Part shown: positions 60,315-64,000 of the stretch, piece by piece
Position numbering within the stretch: position 1 is the stretch's first letter
Layout of the letters: each line of letters starts with the position of its first letter
Source: Variovorax sp. MHTC-1
Lineage (GTDB): Bacteria; Pseudomonadota; Gammaproteobacteria; Burkholderiales; Burkholderiaceae_C
DNA: 64,000 bases
Direction of reading: 5' to 3'
NCBI RefSeq assembly: GCF_003984645.1
Contig: NZ_RWKI01000018.1
Coordinates: 31,521-95,520, forward strand
Translations under genes and position numbers: made by a program
Notes under the pieces: model-generated
Told to the model about the DNA's origin: nothing
What the model saw: the letters and a program-made list of their open reading frames with translations, nothing else
Databases searched by the model: none

Positions 60315-61111
60315 GCGGGGACTCCCGATGCGTTCACGCGCGCCAGGAAGGCGAGCAGGCTGCGGTTGAAGAGCTCGGCCTCGGTCACGCTGTGCGCATG
60401 GCCGCCATGGGAGACGCATTCGAGGCTCGCGCGGGGCAGGCCTTCGGCGAGGCGCTGCGAGCAGGTCCAGGGCACCAGCGTGTCGTCGGTGGCGGCGGCC
60501 ACCAGCGCCGGCACGGCGATCTCGGCCAGGCGAGCGTCGACATCGAAGGCGCGCAGCGCTGCGATGCGCGCGCGCATGTTGGCCTCGCCGGGGAAATGCG
60601 CGAGCGCATGCGCGACCTCGTCGGCCACGCGCTGCGCATGGGCGGCGCACCAGGCGGCGGGGTAGAGGAAGATGGGTTGCGCCTCGACATAGGCGCGCGG
60701 GCCGCAGGCGCCGAGCAGCGCCAGCCGCGCATCGAAGCAGCGGGCCGAGTGCGCATTGGGCTTCGACCACGCGTTGACGAGCACGAGGCTGGCCACCCGC
60801 GAGGGCGCATCGAGCGCGAGCTGCAGCCCGACCAGGCCGCCGAGCGCATGGCCCACCAGGTGGCAGCGCGGCGTCGAGGTGGCGTCGAGGATCTCGAGCA
60901 CGTCGCGCGCCATGTCGGCGATCGCGTAGCCGGCCTGCAGCTCGGCCGGGCTGCGGCCGGTGCCGCGCTGGTCGTAGGCGATCACGCGATGGCCGGCCCC
61001 GATCAGCGCAGCGAGCTGCGGCGACCAGAAGCCGGCCGAGCCGCCGAGGCCCGAGGACAGCAGCACCGCCTCGCCCTCGGTCGGTCCGTGCACTTCGTGG
61101 TGCAGTGGCAT
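60311..61111 (-). CDS. rutD: RutD alpha/beta hydrolase
   Basis: The 266-residue product is proposed to speed hydrolysis of aminoacrylate. The elbow reads GHALGG, with Ala where a Ser nucleophile usually is; the acid turn is AATDDTLVPW and the His is in SHGGHAHSVTE. The atypical elbow should be compared with other RutD proteins. Start at 61111, two bases after the rutC stop region. Confidence 0.9.
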   Translation of the reverse strand: MPLHHEVHGPTEGEAVLLSSGLGGSAGFWSPQLAALIGAGHRVIAYDQRGTGRSPAELQAGYAIADMARDVLEILDATSTPRCHLVGHALGGLVGLQLALDAPSRVASLVLVNAWSKPNAHSARCFDARLALLGACGPRAYVEAQPIFLYPAAWCAAHAQRVADEVAHALAHFPGEANMRARIAALRAFDVDARLAEIAVPALVAAATDDTLVPWTCSQRLAEGLPRASLECVSHGGHAHSVTEAELFNRSLLAFLARVNASGVPA

Positions 61112-61113
61112 GC

Positions 61114-61506
61114 TCAGGCCTTCTTGCCCACGTGCGCGATGGAGGCGATCTCGATCAGCGCATCCGGCTTCACCAGGCCGCACTGGATGCAGTAGCGCGC
61201 CGGCTTGGTGCCGGGGAAGAACTCGGCGTAGACCGCGTTGATCTTCGCGTAGTCGGCCCAGTCCTTGATCATGATCATGTTGAAGGTCACGTCGTCCATG
61301 CTGCCGCCGGCAGCCTCGACCACGCCCTGGATGGTGCTGAGCACATGGCGCGCCTGCGCGCTCGCGTCGCCGACATGGACCACGTTGTTGTCCTTGTCGA
61401 AGGGCAGGGTGCCCGACACGTAGAGCACGCCGTCGGCGAGCGTGCCGGGAACGTAGGGCGCGAGCGGCACGCCGGTACCGGGCGGGATGATGGCTTGCTT
61501 GGGCAT
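61114..61506 (-). CDS. rutC: RutC aminoacrylate deaminase (RidA family)
   Basis: A 130-residue RidA/YjgF-fold protein that deaminates 3-aminoacrylate. Marks: GVPLAPYVPGTLADGVLYVSGTLPFDKDNNVVHVGDASAQARHVL, MIMIKDWADYAKINAVYAEFFPG and PARYCIQCGLVKPDALIEIASIAHV with the conserved Arg and Glu. Confidence 0.93.
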   Translation of the reverse strand: MPKQAIIPPGTGVPLAPYVPGTLADGVLYVSGTLPFDKDNNVVHVGDASAQARHVLSTIQGVVEAAGGSMDDVTFNMIMIKDWADYAKINAVYAEFFPGTKPARYCIQCGLVKPDALIEIASIAHVGKKA

Positions 61507-61530
61507 GGATTGCTCCTTGTCGAAAAAGAA

Positions 61531-62310
61531 TCAGGCGGTGGCCGCTTCGGCCGGTGCGGGTTGGGTGGCGGCCTCGGGCGCGAAGGTGCGGCAGAAGTCG
61601 TCGACCTTCGAGACCCAGCCGAAGAAGGTCTCGACGTTGTAGACCGCGGCCTGCTGAATCGCCGGTCCGCCGAGCTCGTGGGTGGCGTCTTCAAGCATCA
61701 CGGCGAAGTACTCGAGGTGGAAGGCGTCGCGCAGCGTGGACTCCACGCACACGTTGGTGGCGATGCCGGTGAAGACCAGGTTGCGGATGCCGCGCGCGCG
61801 CAGGCTGCTGTCGAGCGTGCTGTTGAAGAAGCCGCTGTAGCGGGTCTTGGGGATGACGATGTCGCTCGCCTGCGGCTGGAGCGAATCGACGAGCGCGTAG
61901 TCCCAGCCTCCCTTGGCGAGGAAGCGGCCTTGCAGCTCGGGCTTCTTGCGCATGGTCTTGAGCGCGTTGGACTTGTACCAGTTGGGCGAGCCGGGGCCGC
62001 CGGCCTCCACGTAGTCCGCATCCCAGCCGTTCTGCAGGAACACGACGAGCATGCCGGCCGCGCGCGCGGCGGCGATGGTGCGCGCGATGTTGGCGATCAC
62101 GCCCTGCGCGCCCGAGATGTCGAAGCCGGCCAAGTCCACATAGCCGCCGATCGAGGCGTAGGCGTTCTGCATGTCGACGACGATCAGCGCCGAGTTGGCA
62201 GCGTGCAGCGCCAGCGGCTCGGGCCGTGCCGGCAGCACCCGCGGCGCAGGCGCGCCCGGTGCATTCGGCACGCCCGCCGGCGTGCTGGAGGCGATGGTGG
62301 TGTTCTTCAT
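61531..62310 (-). CDS. rutB: RutB ureidoacrylate amidohydrolase
   Basis: A 259-residue isochorismatase-family enzyme that splits (Z)-3-ureidoacrylate peracid to carbamate and aminoacrylate. Asp in LIVVDMQNAYASIGGYVDLAG, Lys in IPKTRYSGFFNSTLDSSLRARGI and Cys in TGIATNVCVESTLRDAFHLEY form the triad. Its N-terminal PLALHAANSALIVV is as in RutB. Second gene of the operon. Confidence 0.94.
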   Translation of the reverse strand: MKNTTIASSTPAGVPNAPGAPAPRVLPARPEPLALHAANSALIVVDMQNAYASIGGYVDLAGFDISGAQGVIANIARTIAAARAAGMLVVFLQNGWDADYVEAGGPGSPNWYKSNALKTMRKKPELQGRFLAKGGWDYALVDSLQPQASDIVIPKTRYSGFFNSTLDSSLRARGIRNLVFTGIATNVCVESTLRDAFHLEYFAVMLEDATHELGGPAIQQAAVYNVETFFGWVSKVDDFCRTFAPEAATQPAPAEAATA

Positions 62311-62327
62311 AGCGGGGTCGCTTCGAA

Positions 62328-63440
<1,113 letters not shown>

Positions 63441-63514
63441 GCGTTGCGCTCCTGGACCGAGGGTGAGGGATGAGCTGTGGGCGCAACGCCGATGGACGCG
63501 CGCCGGGGGCTTAC

Positions 63515-63529
63515 GCATAGGCCGTGCCA
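63515..63529 (-). promoter_or_regulatory. Sigma-54 type promoter of rutA
   Basis: On the minus strand TGGCACGGCCTATGC has an exact -24 TGGCAC, GG-N10-GC spacing and ATGC at -12. It lies 75 bases before rutA. In E. coli the rut operon is NtrC- and sigma-54-dependent, in agreement. Confidence 0.75.
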
Positions 63530-63581
63530 CTTGGCTAAGCCTTTTGAAATCAACCACTTACGGGTCTGTGCCGGCGCCGAG

Positions 63582-63597
63582 TGGACCAAATGGTCCA
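63582..63597. promoter_or_regulatory. RutR-like operator upstream of rutA
   Basis: TGGACCAAATGGTCCA is a perfect palindrome around AA|TG and matches the E. coli RutR site TTGACCA-NN-TGGTCAA at 12 of 14 positions. It lies 53 bases upstream of the sigma-54 promoter. Confidence 0.7.
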
Positions 63598-63897
63598 ATA
63601 TGGAGCGTTTGGTCTGCACGGTCGCTGCCGTCTTTGGTGCAAAGGCCCCGCGCAATCATGGGCAGTTGCCTTTTCTTTCCACCAGAAGACGATTTCGTCT
63701 ACGCGGCGCGGGCAACGAAGCGGCAGAGGGCGGTGCCGGCGCCGACGTGTTCTACGGCGCAGAAGTGATCAGTGGTGGCGCGGGCGGCGGTGAGGAGAAT
63801 GAATGGGTTCGGCCATGCGCCTCTTACAGCAGGAACGTGCGTCAGCGGTATGCTGGCCCGGCCTGAGGCATGAAGCTTGCACCCAACCGGTACTGCC
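63598..63897. other. Intergenic stretch upstream of rutA, no gene seen
   Basis: About 300 bases between the RutR-like site and the next plus-strand gene. TGCAC at 63615-63619 and GGTGCA at 63636-63641 could be NtrC half-sites, but their spacing is not canonical. Confidence 0.35.
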
Positions 63898-64000
63898 ATG
63901 AGTTCCACACCGCCCCTCCTGCATATCTCTCCCGCGGATCTTTCCGCCACCCTCGAGCGCCTCGCGCCGCGCATGACGGACCTGCTCGGCGCCTTCGTCG
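63898..64000 (+). CDS. Unidentified protein, N-terminal fragment (runs off the window)
   Basis: The frame from ATG 63898 stays open to the window end: MSSTPPLLHISPADLSATLE, then RLAPRMTDLLGAFV. It has no signal peptide and looks cytoplasmic and helical. The protein cannot be named from 34 residues. It diverges from the rut operon. Confidence 0.5.
   Translation, partial: MSSTPPLLHISPADLSATLERLAPRMTDLLGAFV

Overview
The window is high-GC DNA whose gene content and codon habits suggest a betaproteobacterium of the Comamonadaceae/Burkholderiales type (Variovorax-like). That placement is an impression from the proteins, not a database result. It joins nitrogen-scavenging catabolism at both ends to a large conjugative element, a quorum-sensing island and a scarred region of gene remnants.

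1-3 kb: minus-strand operon of an allophanate hydrolase, a TauA/SsuA-type substrate-binding protein and the start of its permease, with a GntR-like palindrome at the promoter. 3-30 kb: conjugative element backbone. It holds a broken radC, ardC, an H-NS-like protein with two DNA-binding motifs, a DUF1016 nuclease-fold protein, mobC plus a MOB relaxase preceded by repeated palindromes, a hipBA module, a YciI protein, and a minus-strand transfer operon running from 26678 to 12828 (unknown secreted protein, virB2-virB6 and virB7-virB11, virD4, an LPD7 protein, traX). parA-parB diverge from the transfer operon, and a tyrosine recombinase follows with a perfect 15-bp inverted repeat against its start codon.

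30-36 kb: a GATase1/AraC regulator, luxR and luxI facing each other, then a two-gene operon of fused aminodeoxychorismate synthase (pabAB) and an EamA exporter. Lux-box-like CT-N12-AG elements lie upstream of luxI, in the parA/virB divergent region and upstream of pabAB. This suggests that quorum sensing reaches both transfer/partition and the pabAB unit. 36-46 kb: remnants of LysR, OYE, TetR, Tat-leader, ANTAR and Tn3-transposase genes surround an intact operon of an OYE reductase, three related alpha/beta hydrolases, an SDR and an SCP2-domain protein, with a divergent TetR regulator.

46.5-58.3 kb: one tightly packed 12-gene minus-strand operon. It combines a BMP-type nucleoside-like ABC importer, a PotABCD-type ABC importer, two 2-oxoglutarate/Fe(II) dioxygenases, a cysteine hydrolase of the isochorismatase family and a VOC protein. 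58.5-63.6 kb: a rutR-like gene and a convergent rutABCDEF operon for pyrimidine-ring nitrogen recovery. Both the rut operon and the 12-gene operon have a sigma-54 type GG-N10-GC promoter and a RutR-like TGGACCA-AA-TGG operator. The 12-gene operon therefore looks like an undescribed, nitrogen- and pyrimidine-controlled nucleobase uptake and oxidation system, and it is the strongest candidate for a new system here.
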